The notes under the pieces are model-generated. The model did no database searches and had not been told where the DNA came from. It saw only the letters and a list, made by a program, of their open reading frames with translations. Positions 7,900-17,692 of a stretch of DNA of 64,000 nt are shown one piece after another (positions within the stretch are counted from its first letter, which is position 1; each line of letters starts with the position of its first letter). This DNA is from Actinomyces sp. oral taxon 897 (lineage in GTDB: Bacteria > Actinomycetota > Actinomycetes > Actinomycetales > Actinomycetaceae): the NCBI RefSeq assembly GCF_002999235.1, contig NZ_CP027236.1, positions 372,001 through 436,000 on the forward strand, read 5' to 3'. The position numbers and the translations under genes were made by a program.

Positions 7900-10800
7900 G
7901 TGCCGCTCCCACAGGACGTCCCCGCGCGGGTGGTCCCCGATGGGGGCCTCCCGCCCGGGGGCGCCGGGACGCCGTCGGACCCCACGACCCCGGTTGCGCC
8001 CGGTCCGGGTGGCCAGGACTGTCCGGGTAGCCAGGACGGTCCGGTCGTGGGCCCGGGTCCCACGGGGGGCGCCGTTCCCGGCCCGGCCGCGCACCGGCCC
8101 GGCCCGGGATCCGCCGCGCACCGGCCCCTGGCCTCCTGGCGGCTGGCGGCGCCCCTGCGCACCTACCAGGAGGAGGCCGCCCGCGCCGTCGACCTCGCCG
8201 ACGGCGCCCGCCTGCACCTGGTGGCCCCACCCGGGTCGGGCAAGACCCTCCTGGGCCTGGCCCTGGCCGCCCGCAACGGGCGCCGGGCCGTGGTGCTCAC
8301 CCCCACCACCGTCATCCAGGAGCAGTGGGCCGCCCAGGCCCGCCAGGCCTTCCGGGTAGCCGGTGGGAGCGCGCCCGCGGTGTCCACCACAGGGGAGGCG
8401 CCGGCCGACCTGACCGTCCTGACCTACCAGAGCCTCGCCGTGGTGGACGGCTCCGCCGACTGGGACGGGGCCGCCCGGGGACGCTGGCTGGCCGAGCTCA
8501 CCGGCCCGCGGACGGCCGCCCAGGCCCGTGACTGGCTCGCCGGGCTGGAGGCCACCAACCCCCGCGCCTACCGCTCCGGGCTGTCGCGCCGGGCCGCCGC
8601 CGCCCGGCGCCACCTGGCCGACCTGGACGAGGAGGCCCTGGCCACGATCCTCCACCCCTCCTCCCGGCGGCGTCTGGACGCCCTGGCCGCAGGCGGTGTG
8701 GGCACCGTGGTGGTGGACGAGTGCCACCACCTGCGGGCCCACTGGGCGGTGGTGGTCCACTACCTGCTGCGCCGCCTGCGGGGTGGTGGGGTGGACCCCA
8801 CGCTCATCGGGCTCACCGCCACCCTGCCCTGCCGGGAGGACCCCGCCTGGAGCCGCTACCACGACCTGCTGGGGGAGGTGGACCACGAGGTGCCCGTGCC
8901 CGCCGTCATCCAGGAGGGCCACCTGGCCCCCTACCGCAGCCTGCTCCACCTGACCCTGCCCGCCGAGGAGGAGACCCGCTTCCTGGCCACGGCCGGGGCC
9001 GAGCTGAGGACCCGCCTGCGCCTGCACCTGCTGTCCGCCGACGGCGTCGCCTACCTCACCAGGGTCGTGGCCCCCGAGGTGCCTGCCACGACGGGAGGAG
9101 CCCCTGACGTCCCCGGCCCCCGGGCCCCCGCGGGGGAGAGGTCCCCCGGGGCGCTCCCACTCACGGGCTCCTCCCCGGCCGGGGAAGGATCCCGGCAGCC
9201 CGGGGCGCCTCCGGTGCCGCCCGCCCCGGTGGGGGAGGACCTGGTGGCCCGCCTGGCCGCCGGGATCCGCATGCACCCGGCCCTGGCCCTGGCCGCCGCC
9301 GCCCTGCTGGAGCAGGTGGGGGACTACCAGCAGACCCCGCTGACCACGGCCCTCCTGCCCCTCCTGCCGCCCCTGGCACCCCTGGGCCTCCAGGACGAGC
9401 TCGACCTCCTGGGCGACTACGCCCTGAACGTCCTGCTGCCCGACCCCTCCCGCCGCGCCCAGTGGCAGGACCTCCGGGAGCTCCTGCGAGGGTTCGGCTA
9501 CCGCCTGACCGACAGCGGCCTGCGCCGCGGCCGCACCCCCGTGGACGCCCTCGTGGCCGCCTCACGCGCCAAGGACGTGGCCGCCGTCGACATCCTGCGC
9601 CGGGAGCACGCGGCCCTCGGGGAGCGCCTGAGGGCCGTCGTCGTCACCGACACCGCCCAGTGCTCCGCCACCCACCGGGCCCTGGACGTCCTGGAGGGGG
9701 CGCCCGGTGACCACGCGGCCGGGGCGCGCAGGACACGCGGCGGCGCCCTGCGCGTGTACGAGACCCTGCTCTCCGACGCCGTCCTGCGCACCCTGCACCC
9801 GGTCCTCCTGACCGCCGACCACCTCTGGCTGGCCCACGGCGACCAGGGGCTGCTGGAGCTGCTGCGCACCATGACCGGGACCAGCCTGCCCGCCCAGGAC
9901 GACGGCTGGACCCTGCGCGTGCGGGGCGGCACCGGCGCCGCCCTCGTACGGGCCGTGGGCGACCTCGTGGCCCAGGGCCGGGTCCGCCTCGTCGTGGGCA
10001 CCCGGGGCCTGCTGGGGGAGGGCTGGGACTGCCCGGCCGTCAACACCCTCATTGACCTCACCGAGGCCACCACCGCCACCACTGTCCAGCAGCTCCTGGG
10101 CCGCACGCTGCGGCTCGACCCCGCCTGGCCGGGCAAGGTGGCCCACAACTGGACGGTGGCCTGCCTGCCCCAGGACGGGGCGGGAGTGTCCTGCACCACG
10201 GACCTGGAGCGGGTCGAGCGCAAGCTGGAGCACCAGTGGACCGCCGCCGCCCCCGCCGGGACCCCGGTCGTCCGCACCGGGCTGTGGGCCGGCCTCACCG
10301 ACACCCAGCAGGCGGTCCTGGGCCAGGCGGCCCGCCAGGGCAGCACCCACCTCCAGGCGGTGGAGGCCTTCAACGCGGACACCCGCGTGGAGCCGCGGGA
10401 CGCCGAGGCCACCCTGTGGCTGGAGGGCCCCGCCCCCACCAGCCGCCCGGCCCGACGGCGCGGGGAGTGCGAGGTGGTCACCGTCACCTCCGCCCCGGAC
10501 CTGCTGGCGACCGGGGCCCCGGCCCCCTTCCTGCGCGGGGCCGCGTTCGCGGTCCTGGCGGGGCTGAGGCAGAACGGCCAGGTGGACGCGGCCGGGCGGA
10601 TCCAGGTGGTGGTACGCCGCGACGGCCCTGTCAGCCTGCCCGGGCCCTCCGGGGCGCCCGCCCAGGCTGTCCCACCTGATCAGGCCGGGCGGGCGGGCGC
10701 GGCCGAGCCGACCAGGTGGGGCAGCCACTCAGACCTGCCTGCCCCACCCGCCCCACCCCGAGGCGGGCCGGGGCCGGTGCCCTGGGACGGGGCGCAGGTG

Positions 10801-11229
10801 GACGTCTGGCTGGAGGGACTGGGCGGGCGGCAGGCCGCGCTCCTGGCCGACGCCCTCTCCGAGCTCCTCACCGCGCCCCGACGCCCCCCGCGCTTCGTGG
10901 TCGAGGTGGCGCCGCTGGCGGTGGAGCCACGGGGCTGGCGCTCCTGGCCACCCCTGCGCCGCCTGGCCCTGCTCCTGGCGCGGCACCGGGCCGACAGGCG
11001 CGGGCACCGGGCCCTCTACCTGGCGCTGCCCACCGCGGTAGGGCGCTCCCAGGCGGGGGCGGCGGCCTTTACGGGCACCTGGGAGCAGGAGGTGGGGCCC
11101 TGCCGGCTGCACCTGGTGCGTGAGGAGGGCGACCTGGCGGCCCTGGTCAGTGCCCGCGGCCCCCTGGGGGTCACCGGGCGCCTGACCGTGCGTCGTTGCA
11201 GGCTGTGGTGCCCGACCGGGCCCCGCTAG
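7900..11229 (+). CDS. Superfamily II DNA/RNA helicase (DEAD/DEAH family, SSL2-like)
   Basis: Large helicase of 1109 aa. After an ~80-residue Pro/Gly-rich leader come LRTYQEEAARAV (Q-motif-like), Walker A APPGSGKT (about residue 112), motif II DECHH (about 275), motif III GLTATLP, and in the C-terminal lobe VVGTRGLLGEGWDCPAVN (motif V) and QQLLGRTLRLDP (motif VI, about 735). A low-complexity insert near residue 390-440 and ~350 residues beyond the helicase core have no domain I recognise. The GTG at 7900 follows the proS stop by 3 bases. The substrate is unknown; DNA repair or a defence role are both possible, with no companion gene to decide. Confidence 0.85.
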   Translation: MPLPQDVPARVVPDGGLPPGGAGTPSDPTTPVAPGPGGQDCPGSQDGPVVGPGPTGGAVPGPAAHRPGPGSAAHRPLASWRLAAPLRTYQEEAARAVDLADGARLHLVAPPGSGKTLLGLALAARNGRRAVVLTPTTVIQEQWAAQARQAFRVAGGSAPAVSTTGEAPADLTVLTYQSLAVVDGSADWDGAARGRWLAELTGPRTAAQARDWLAGLEATNPRAYRSGLSRRAAAARRHLADLDEEALATILHPSSRRRLDALAAGGVGTVVVDECHHLRAHWAVVVHYLLRRLRGGGVDPTLIGLTATLPCREDPAWSRYHDLLGEVDHEVPVPAVIQEGHLAPYRSLLHLTLPAEEETRFLATAGAELRTRLRLHLLSADGVAYLTRVVAPEVPATTGGAPDVPGPRAPAGERSPGALPLTGSSPAGEGSRQPGAPPVPPAPVGEDLVARLAAGIRMHPALALAAAALLEQVGDYQQTPLTTALLPLLPPLAPLGLQDELDLLGDYALNVLLPDPSRRAQWQDLRELLRGFGYRLTDSGLRRGRTPVDALVAASRAKDVAAVDILRREHAALGERLRAVVVTDTAQCSATHRALDVLEGAPGDHAAGARRTRGGALRVYETLLSDAVLRTLHPVLLTADHLWLAHGDQGLLELLRTMTGTSLPAQDDGWTLRVRGGTGAALVRAVGDLVAQGRVRLVVGTRGLLGEGWDCPAVNTLIDLTEATTATTVQQLLGRTLRLDPAWPGKVAHNWTVACLPQDGAGVSCTTDLERVERKLEHQWTAAAPAGTPVVRTGLWAGLTDTQQAVLGQAARQGSTHLQAVEAFNADTRVEPRDAEATLWLEGPAPTSRPARRRGECEVVTVTSAPDLLATGAPAPFLRGAAFAVLAGLRQNGQVDAAGRIQVVVRRDGPVSLPGPSGAPAQAVPPDQAGRAGAAEPTRWGSHSDLPAPPAPPRGGPGPVPWDGAQVDVWLEGLGGRQAALLADALSELLTAPRRPPRFVVEVAPLAVEPRGWRSWPPLRRLALLLARHRADRRGHRALYLALPTAVGRSQAGAAAFTGTWEQEVGPCRLHLVREEGDLAALVSARGPLGVTGRLTVRRCRLWCPTGPR

Positions 11230-11236
11230 CCCACCT

Positions 11237-11327
11237 CCCTGGTAGGCGGGCAGGCGGCCTGAGGACCCCAGGACCCTGCTGTAGGGACCCCGGGCCCCGC
11301 TGTGGCTAGCCCTGGTAGGCGGGCAGG
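11237..11327. repeat. 18-bp direct repeat at the 3' junction of two converging genes
   Basis: CCCTGGTAGGCGGGCAGG occurs at 11237-11254, just after the helicase stop, and at 11310-11327, inside the last codons of the converging lipoprotein gene. This suggests a small tandem duplication of the lipoprotein gene's 3' end. Confidence 0.6.
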
Positions 11328-12313
11328 GCGGGCAGGGTGGCCCCCCACGCCTTGGCCCTGCCAGCGGCGTCCACCGCGGCGTCCACCGCCGACGTCCGGG
11401 CCGCGCCGCTGGCCGACCCGACGGTGCTGATCTCCGCCGTCATCACCCCCAGCTCCACCTGGAGCGCCCAGGTGGCGTCCAGGCCCTGCGCGTCAGAGGA
11501 CGCCGTGGGGGCGGCGTAGGCCGCCAGCCGGGAGTCGGTGCCACCCAGCGCCACCGAGGCGCGGACCACCTGGTCGGCCACCGCGCCGTCCGCCTGGGCG
11601 CGCTCGCGGTCCGCACCGGCGGAGCGGGCCGCCACCTCCTCCATGGCGTAGCGTGCCGAGTCGTAGGCCAGGAGCAGGTCGGCGCCCAGGGGCTCGGTCA
11701 TGGTCGCGGCGTCGCGGGGGGCCGGGGCCACCGACCCCGGTGAGAGCTCCTCTAAGCGCGTGGACCAGGACACCACCAGTGAGGCCGCCAGCTGCGCCTG
11801 GGCGGGCTCGGCCGTCTCCAGGACGCCCCGTGCCGTCTCCACGCCCGAGCTCAGCGCCGTCACCAGGTCGCTGACGGTCGCGTCAGGGGCGGCCGTGGCC
11901 ACCGGGGTGGCGGTGGGGTAGGTGGTGGGGACCGGCGTCGCCCAGGGCCCCCACACCCCACCCAGGGCCTCCACCTGCTGGCGGGCCTCCTCCTGGATCG
12001 AGGCCGACGTCGGGACCACCGCCTGGTCCGTGGAGGTGGTGGCTACCACCTGGGCGGTGGAGCCAATGAGGGTCGCGGCCCGGGCCATGGCGTCACGGGA
12101 GGCCTCCGCGGCCGAGGCCTGGGGCAGGACCACCGACGAGCCCTCCCCCACCTTCAGGGCGCAGGCCCCCAGCGAGGCCGTCAGGGCGCCCGCCAGCAGC
12201 AGGGCCCCCACGCGGCGCAGCCTCACCCGGGCGGAGGAGGGCAGCTGGGTGTCCCCGACGGGGGCCGGTCGGCTTCGTAGGGCGGGGCGCGGGCGGGGCG
12301 GCGGGATCTTCAC
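11306..12313 (-). CDS. Lipoprotein with DUF4439 (ferritin-like) domain
   Basis: 335 aa. A basic N-terminal stretch is followed by a hydrophobic segment and lipobox-like LTASLGAC (Cys about residue 51), then a Thr/Pro linker. The helical C-terminal domain (about residues 145-330) has the layout of DUF4439, a ferritin-like four-helix bundle often encoded divergently from rimP in actinobacteria. Helices carry spaced acidic/Ala/Tyr motifs such as LLLAYDSARYAMEEVAARSA. A canonical metal-binding ExxH is not obvious, so metal binding is doubtful. The GTG start has an upstream GGGAGG. Confidence 0.7.
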   Translation of the reverse strand: MKIPPPRPRPALRSRPAPVGDTQLPSSARVRLRRVGALLLAGALTASLGACALKVGEGSSVVLPQASAAEASRDAMARAATLIGSTAQVVATTSTDQAVVPTSASIQEEARQQVEALGGVWGPWATPVPTTYPTATPVATAAPDATVSDLVTALSSGVETARGVLETAEPAQAQLAASLVVSWSTRLEELSPGSVAPAPRDAATMTEPLGADLLLAYDSARYAMEEVAARSAGADRERAQADGAVADQVVRASVALGGTDSRLAAYAAPTASSDAQGLDATWALQVELGVMTAEISTVGSASGAARTSAVDAAVDAAGRAKAWGATLPALPAYQG

Positions 12314-12387
12314 GCTACGATCCTCCCACGCCGGGTACCATGGCCCCGCACGGCCACGCCCGCACCGGGCACGCAGGAGGAGGACCC

Positions 12388-12840
12388 ATGGCAGACGCTC
12401 TCGCCCACAGGCTCACCGAGCTCCTGACGCCCGTGGTGGAGGGCAAGGGGCTTCACCTGGAGGGCGTCCGGACCACCCGTGCCGGCAGGTACTCCGTGGT
12501 ACGGGTCCTGGTGGACCTGCCCGACGGCCCCGGTGACCTGGACCTGGACGCCCTGGGCCCCGTCACCGCCGCCGTCTCCGCCGCCCTGGACCAGGCCGAC
12601 CCCGTGCGCGGGCGGTACACGCTGGAGGTCTCCACGCCCGGTGCCGAGCGGCCCCTGACCACGCCCCGCCACTTCCGCCGCGCCGTGGGGCACCGTGCCA
12701 CGCTCACCACCGCCGCCCAGACCCTGACGGGTACCGTCACGTCCGCAGACGAGACGAGTGTCACCCTTGACGTGGACGGTACGACGCACACCATCGCCTA
12801 CCCGGACGTCACCGGCGCCCAGATGGTGGTCACCTTCTGA
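12388..12840 (+). CDS. rimP: Ribosome maturation factor RimP
   Basis: Cytoplasmic factor (150 aa) for 30S subunit maturation. The N-terminal alpha/beta domain carries GLHLEGVRTTRAGRYSVVRVLVD; the hallmark LEVSTPGAERPLTTPRHFRRAVG joins it to an SH3-like C-terminal barrel. I choose the ATG at 12388 because AGGAGGAGG lies just upstream. The in-frame ATG at 12340 would add a low-complexity extension. It is followed by nusA as in most actinobacteria. Confidence 0.95.
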   Translation: MADALAHRLTELLTPVVEGKGLHLEGVRTTRAGRYSVVRVLVDLPDGPGDLDLDALGPVTAAVSAALDQADPVRGRYTLEVSTPGAERPLTTPRHFRRAVGHRATLTTAAQTLTGTVTSADETSVTLDVDGTTHTIAYPDVTGAQMVVTF

Positions 12841-12905
12841 ACCGGCTCCCGCACCGTCACCCCACGCCCCGGCCCGACACCACCGACACGAGCAAAAGAG
12901 GAACC

Positions 12906-13946
12906 ATGGACATCAACATGCCGGAGCTGCGAGGCGCGGCGGGCGAGCTGGGCATCGACCTGGACAACCTCCTGCCCGCCATCGAGGACGCCATCCTGGG
13001 CGCCTACTCCAAGGTCCCCGGCGCCATCCGCGGCGCCCACGTGGAGATCGACCGCAGGACCGGGCACATGAGCGTCCTGGCCCCCGAGGTCGACGAGAAC
13101 GACGAGCCCACCGGCGAGTACTTCGACGACACCCCCGACGACTTCGGCCGCATCGCCCAGGCCACCGCCCGCAGCGTCATCGTCCAGCGCATCCAGGACC
13201 GCCGTGACTTCGAGGTCCTGGGCACCTTCAAGGACAAGACCGGCGAGCTCATCTCCGGGACCGTCCAGCAGGGCCGCGACCCCCGCCTGGTCTACGTGGC
13301 CCTGGACGAGGAGCACGAGGGGATCATCCCTCCTCACGAGCAGGTCCCCGGTGAGCGCTACCGTCACGGTGACCGCCTGCGCGCCTACGTCACCGAGATC
13401 TCCCGGGGTCCCAAGGGCGCCCAGATCATCCTCTCACGTACCCACCCCGGCCTGGTGCGCAAGCTCTTCGAGCGCGAGGTCCCCGAGATCTCCCGGGGTG
13501 ACGTGGAGATCATGGCCGTGGCCCGGGAGTCCGGGCACCGGACCAAGATGGCGGTGCGCTCACGTACCCGCGGGGTCAACGCCAAGGGCGCCTGCATCGG
13601 CCCCATGGGCCAGCGGGTGCGGGCCGTCATGGCCGAGCTGGGCGGGGAGAAGATCGACATCGTGGACTTCTCCGGGGACCCGGCGCGCTTCGTGGCCAAC
13701 GCCCTGAGCCCGGCGCGCGTCTCCTCGGTGTCCGTGGTGGACGCCAAGGAGCACACCGCCCGGGTGATCGTCCCGGACTTCCAGCTCTCCCTGGCGATCG
13801 GCAAGGAGGGGCAGAACGCCCGTCTCGCCGCCCGCCTGACGGGCTGGAAGATCGACATCCACGCCGACACCGAGTCCGGCCAGGTGGCTCCCGGCACCGT
13901 GTCCCGGGCCGATGACGTGAGCGGTCCCTCAGCCCTGGCCGAGTAG
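12906..13946 (+). CDS. nusA: Transcription termination/antitermination protein NusA
   Basis: RNA polymerase-binding elongation factor (346 aa). The N-terminal NusA domain (MPELRGAAGELGID ...) is followed by an S1 domain (TGELISGTVQQG ...) and two KH domains with GPMGQRVRAVMAELGGEKIDIVDF and AIGKEGQNARLAARLTGWKIDI. The C-terminal acidic repeats of E. coli NusA are absent, as is normal for actinobacteria. AGAGGA lies just before the ATG. It is part of the rimP-nusA-ylxR-infB cluster. Confidence 0.96.
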   Translation: MDINMPELRGAAGELGIDLDNLLPAIEDAILGAYSKVPGAIRGAHVEIDRRTGHMSVLAPEVDENDEPTGEYFDDTPDDFGRIAQATARSVIVQRIQDRRDFEVLGTFKDKTGELISGTVQQGRDPRLVYVALDEEHEGIIPPHEQVPGERYRHGDRLRAYVTEISRGPKGAQIILSRTHPGLVRKLFEREVPEISRGDVEIMAVARESGHRTKMAVRSRTRGVNAKGACIGPMGQRVRAVMAELGGEKIDIVDFSGDPARFVANALSPARVSSVSVVDAKEHTARVIVPDFQLSLAIGKEGQNARLAARLTGWKIDIHADTESGQVAPGTVSRADDVSGPSALAE

Positions 13947-13965
13947 AGCAGGCCGTCGACGCCGG

Positions 13966-13971
13966 TAGACT
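13966..13971 (+). promoter_or_regulatory. Possible internal -10 element upstream of ylxR-infB
   Basis: TAGACT 20 bases after the nusA stop resembles the -10 hexamers used elsewhere in the window. It could give a secondary promoter for ylxR-infB. No convincing -35 is visible. Confidence 0.3.
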
Positions 13972-14072
13972 GACCCCCGACGCCGCACCGTCCGTGCGCC
14001 CGCGTGCCCGTGAGAGGGCCGGGCCGCAGCAGGACGAGGTAGCCCGACGAGCGAGAGGACTAAGGGGACTTG

Positions 14073-14423
14073 GTGGCTGCCACCACGCACGAGCCCACTC
14101 GCACCTGCGTCGGCTGCCGTACCGCGGCCCCACGTGCGCAGCTCCTGCGCGTTGTAGCGTCCACCGACGGCGACCTGGTGGTGGACTCCCGGGCACGCAT
14201 GCCCGGGCGGGGCGCCTGGATCCATCCCGATCCGGCCTGCGTCAGCCTCGCCGAGCGGCGGCGTGCCTTCGGGCGTGCGTTGCGCCTCAGCGGGTCACCC
14301 GATGTGGCCCCCGTCCGGGAGCACCTGGCTGCGCAGGCGGCCTCGGCCCCGGACGCACCCCCGGCCCCCACGGCCGGACCATCGAGCACGAAGGCGGGTA
14401 GGAAGCCGATGGGCACCCGATGA
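14073..14423 (+). CDS. ylxR: YlxR family RNA-binding protein (DUF448)
   Basis: Small basic protein (116 aa) with the family signature TRTCVGCRTAAPRAQLLRVV and RGAWIHPDPACVSLAERRRAFGRALR. It sits between nusA and infB, as is conserved in many bacteria, and the fold suggests RNA or nucleoid binding. AAGGGG upstream supports GTG at 14073; the adjacent TTG at 14070 is possible. The C-terminal ~35 residues are an Ala/Pro-rich extension. Confidence 0.9.
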   Translation: MAATTHEPTRTCVGCRTAAPRAQLLRVVASTDGDLVVDSRARMPGRGAWIHPDPACVSLAERRRAFGRALRLSGSPDVAPVREHLAAQAASAPDAPPAPTAGPSSTKAGRKPMGTR

Positions 14424-14452
14424 GTACCCAGCGATGAGCTGCCTCTAGAAGC

Positions 14453-14490
14453 ACCCACCCCTGTCCGGGGGTGGGTCAACCGGACAGGAG
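14453..14490 (+). promoter_or_regulatory. infB leader with two mutually exclusive hairpins, one covering the ribosome-binding site
   Basis: Hairpin A pairs ACCCACCCC (14453-14461) with GGGGTGGGT (14468-14476), 9 perfect pairs and a 6-base loop. Hairpin B pairs CCTGTCCGG (14460-14468) with CCGGACAGG (14480-14488), 9 perfect pairs and an 11-base loop. They overlap at 14460-14468 and cannot coexist. Hairpin B buries the AGG of the infB Shine-Dalgarno (ACAGGAG, 14484-14490); hairpin A frees it. This is a plausible on/off translation switch for IF2. Confidence 0.55.
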
Positions 14491-14494
14491 AAAA

Positions 14495-17400
14495 GTGGCA
14501 AAACCACGTGTTCATGAGCTCGCCAAGGAGCTCGACCCCACTGGCAAGAAGGTCACCTCCAAGGTGATCCTCGCCTGGCTCAAGGACCAGGGCGAGTTCG
14601 TCAAGGCGGCCTCCTCCGCCGTCGAGCCGCCCGTCGCCAGGCGTGTCCGCGAGCACTTCGGTGCTCAGGCCCGGACCGACGCCGCCCCCAAGCCGACCCC
14701 GCGGCCCTCCAGGCCCGCCGCCCGGCCCGGCCCCAAGCCCTCCGCGCCGACCCCGGCGCCCCCGACCCCGGCGCCCCCGGCCGCCCACAAGGCTCCTGCG
14801 GCCCCCAGGCCCTCTGCGCCCGCCCGGCCCACCCCCGGGCCCCGGCCCGCGGCCCCCAAGCCCTCCGGCCCGGCCTTCTCAGCCGCCCCCGAGCCTCCCA
14901 GGACCCGTCGGGAGGCTCCCGCCACGCCGTCGGCCCCCAAGCCGCACGCCGCCCCGGTCCCCGGGCCCCGGCCCGCGGCCCCCAAGCCCTCCGGCCCGCG
15001 TCCCGGCGGCCGCTCCGGCGCCCCGAGGCCCGGCAACAACCCCTTCGCCTCCTCCCAGGGCATGCCCCGCTCGGGCGAGCGCGGCCGTGGGCGTGGTGAG
15101 GGCGGACGCCAGGGCGGTCACGAGCGCTCCGCCGCTCCCCGTCCGGGCGGCTCTGGGGCACCGCGCCCCGGCGCCCCCCGCCCCACCGCACCGCGTCCCG
15201 GCGGCCGCTCCGGCGCCCCGAGGCCCGGCAACAACCCCTTCGCCTCCTCCCAGGGCATGCCCCGTCCGGGCGGCTCTGGGGCACCGCGCCCCGGCGCCCC
15301 CCGCCCCACCGCACCGCGTCCCGGCGGCTCGGGGGCCCCGCGTCCCGGCGGCTCCGGCGGGCCCCGTCCGGGTGGCTCGGGGGCACCGCGCCCGGGTGGT
15401 CCCCGCCCCGGCGCCCCCCGTCCCGCGGGCGCGGGCGGGCCTCGTCCTGCGGGCGGCCCGCGCCCCGGGCCCCGTCCCGGCGGGCCTCGCCCCAACCCGG
15501 GGATGATGCCCGGGCAGTCCTCCATCGGCCGCCCGGGAGCGCCCGCCCGGAGCGCCCCCGGGGGCCGCGGCGGCGGTCGCGGCGGCCGCCCGGGCACCGG
15601 CGGCCAGGGTGCCGGCACCGGCCGTCCCGGCGGCTTCGGCGGCGGTCGCGGCCGCGGTGGGCGCGGCTCCACCCAGGGCGCCTTCGGTCGCGGCGGCGGC
15701 GCCCCGCGGGGACGCAAGTCCAAGCGGACCAAGCGCCAGGAGTTCGAGCAGCAGAGCGCGCCGTCGATCGGCGGCGTCATCGTCCCGCGCGGTGACGGCT
15801 CCACGCCGGTGCGCGTGCGCCAGGGTGCCACGCTGACCGACCTGGCGGAGAAGATCAACGCCAACCCCGCCGCCCTGGTCACCGTCCTGTTCCACCTGGG
15901 CGAGATGGCCACGGCCACCCAGTCCCTGGACGAGGACACCTTCGCCCTCCTGGGCGCCGAGCTGGGCTACGACGTCCAGATCGTCTCCCCTGAGGACGAG
16001 GACCGCGAGCTGCTGGAGTCCTTCGACATCGACCTGGAGGCCGAGGAGGCCGAGGAGGACGACTCCGAGCTGCGTCCGCGCCCGCCCGTGGTCACCGTCA
16101 TGGGCCACGTGGACCACGGCAAGACCAAGCTGCTGGACGCCATCCGCTCCACCGACGTCGTGGCCGGCGAGGCCGGGGGCATTACCCAGTCCATCGGCGC
16201 CTACCAGGTGCGCGTGCACCTGAACGACGAGGAGCGGCCGATCACCTTTATCGACACCCCCGGCCACGAGGCCTTCACGGCCATGCGTGCCCGTGGTGCC
16301 GAGGTCACCGACATCGCCATCCTCGTGGTGGCCGCCGACGACGGCGTCATGCCCCAGACGGTGGAGGCCCTCAACCACGCCCAGGCGGCCGGGGTGCCGA
16401 TCGTGGTGGCGGTCAACAAGATCGACAAGGAGGGCGCCAACCCGGAGAAGATCCGCGGCCAGCTCACCGAGTACGGCCTGGTGCCCGAGGAGTACGGCGG
16501 CGACACCATGTTCGTGGACATCTCCGCCAAGCAGCGCACCAATATCGACGGGCTGCTGGAGGCCGTCCTGCTGACCGCGGACGCCGCCCTGGACCTGCGG
16601 GCCAACCCCGACACCGACGCCCGCGGCGTGACCATCGAGGCCAAGCTCGACCGGGGCCGAGGCGCCGTGACCACCGTCCTGGTCCAGCGCGGCACCCTGC
16701 ACGTGGGCGACCCGATCGTGGCCGGCAGCGCCTACGGGCGCGTGCGCGCCATGTTCGACGAGCACGGCGAGACCCTCACCGAGGCGGGCCCGGCCCGGCC
16801 CGCCCTGGTCCTGGGCCTGACCAGCGTGCCCAGCGCCGGGGACTCCCTGATCGTGGCCCCCGACGACCGCACGGCCCGCCAGATCGCCGACAGGCGTGAG
16901 GCCGCCGAGCGTGCCGCCCTGCTGGCCAGGCGCCGCAAGCGCGTGAGCCTGGAGAACCTCAGCGACGTCCTCAAGGCGGGCAAGGTCGACACCCTCAACC
17001 TCATCCTCAAGGGGGACTCCTCCGGTGCGGTCGAGGCCCTGGAGGACTCCCTGCTCAAGATCGACGTGGGCGAGGAGGTGGCGCTGCGCGTCATCCACCG
17101 CGGGGTGGGTGCGATCACGCAGAACGACGTCAACCTGGCCACGGTGGACTCCGCCGTCATTATCGGCTTCAACGTGCGCCCCGCCGAGCGCGTCTCGGAG
17201 ATCGCCGACCGCGAGGGCGTGGACATGAAGTTCTACTCGGTGATCTACCAGGCCATTGAGGACGTCGAGTCCGCCATGAAGGGCATGCTCAAGCCCGTCT
17301 ACGAGGAGGTCGAACTCGGCAGCGCCGAGATCCGCCAGATCTTCCGCTCCTCGAAGTACGGGGCGATCGCGGGCTCCATCGTGCGCTCCGGCACGATCCG

Positions 17401-17599
17401 GCGCGGCGCCAAGGCGCGCCTGGTGCGCGACGGCGTCGTGCTGGCCGGGGATCTCACCATTGAGACCCTGCGCCGCGAGAAGGACGATGTCACCGAGGTC
17501 CGCGAGGGCTACGAGTGCGGTATCAACCTGGGCTTCAAGGACATTGCCGAGGGCGACGTCATCGAGACCTGGGAGATGCGCGAGAAGCCGCGCGAGTAG
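14495..17599 (+). CDS. infB: Translation initiation factor IF-2
   Basis: GTPase (1034 aa) that places initiator tRNA on the 30S subunit. The short N-terminal helical domain ([19 protein letters not shown]) is followed by a ~350-residue Pro/Arg/Gly/Ala-rich linker, then the core. The G domain shows [14 protein letters not shown] (G1), DTPGHEAF (G3) and [10 protein letters not shown] (G4). Domains II-IV end with the initiator-tRNA-binding region near [17 protein letters not shown]. The GTG at 14495 follows ACAGGAG; 8 upstream in-frame codons are leader. The linker is extended by DNA-level duplications. A strong terminator follows the stop. Confidence 0.97.
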   Translation: MAKPRVHELAKELDPTGKKVTSKVILAWLKDQGEFVKAASSAVEPPVARRVREHFGAQARTDAAPKPTPRPSRPAARPGPKPSAPTPAPPTPAPPAAHKAPAAPRPSAPARPTPGPRPAAPKPSGPAFSAAPEPPRTRREAPATPSAPKPHAAPVPGPRPAAPKPSGPRPGGRSGAPRPGNNPFASSQGMPRSGERGRGRGEGGRQGGHERSAAPRPGGSGAPRPGAPRPTAPRPGGRSGAPRPGNNPFASSQGMPRPGGSGAPRPGAPRPTAPRPGGSGAPRPGGSGGPRPGGSGAPRPGGPRPGAPRPAGAGGPRPAGGPRPGPRPGGPRPNPGMMPGQSSIGRPGAPARSAPGGRGGGRGGRPGTGGQGAGTGRPGGFGGGRGRGGRGSTQGAFGRGGGAPRGRKSKRTKRQEFEQQSAPSIGGVIVPRGDGSTPVRVRQGATLTDLAEKINANPAALVTVLFHLGEMATATQSLDEDTFALLGAELGYDVQIVSPEDEDRELLESFDIDLEAEEAEEDDSELRPRPPVVTVMGHVDHGKTKLLDAIRSTDVVAGEAGGITQSIGAYQVRVHLNDEERPITFIDTPGHEAFTAMRARGAEVTDIAILVVAADDGVMPQTVEALNHAQAAGVPIVVAVNKIDKEGANPEKIRGQLTEYGLVPEEYGGDTMFVDISAKQRTNIDGLLEAVLLTADAALDLRANPDTDARGVTIEAKLDRGRGAVTTVLVQRGTLHVGDPIVAGSAYGRVRAMFDEHGETLTEAGPARPALVLGLTSVPSAGDSLIVAPDDRTARQIADRREAAERAALLARRRKRVSLENLSDVLKAGKVDTLNLILKGDSSGAVEALEDSLLKIDVGEEVALRVIHRGVGAITQNDVNLATVDSAVIIGFNVRPAERVSEIADREGVDMKFYSVIYQAIEDVESAMKGMLKPVYEEVELGSAEIRQIFRSSKYGAIAGSIVRSGTIRRGAKARLVRDGVVLAGDLTIETLRREKDDVTEVREGYECGINLGFKDIAEGDVIETWEMREKPRE
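14998..15327. repeat. In-frame direct repeats in the infB linker
   Basis: 72 bases at 14998-15069 recur exactly at 15193-15264 (195-bp offset), and 68 bases at 15137-15204 recur exactly at 15260-15327 (123-bp offset). Both offsets are multiples of 3, so the frame is kept. The peptide motif [16 protein letters not shown] is duplicated. Exact identity implies recent duplication or ongoing conversion. Confidence 0.9.
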
Positions 17600-17606
17600 C
17601 ACTGAC

Positions 17607-17632
17607 GGGCAGGGGCCGCCCGGCCCCTGCCC
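17607..17632 (+). terminator. infB terminator hairpin
   Basis: Perfect 11-bp stem (GGGCAGGGGCC / GGCCCCTGCCC) with a GCCC loop, 7 bases after the infB stop. There is no long T-run, as is common in high-GC genomes. A second interrupted hairpin (CCTGGCGCC / GGCGCCAGG) follows. Confidence 0.75.
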
Positions 17633-17692
17633 CTCGTCCTGGCGCCGGCCCCTGAGGGGTCCTGGCGCCAGGCTTCCTCGTCGGGCCTCCTC

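Noticed and set aside
6649..9276. 875-codon minus-strand frame opposite proS and the helicase
   Set aside because: It spans two well-supported plus-strand genes and has no recognisable motif; it is a GC-driven shadow.
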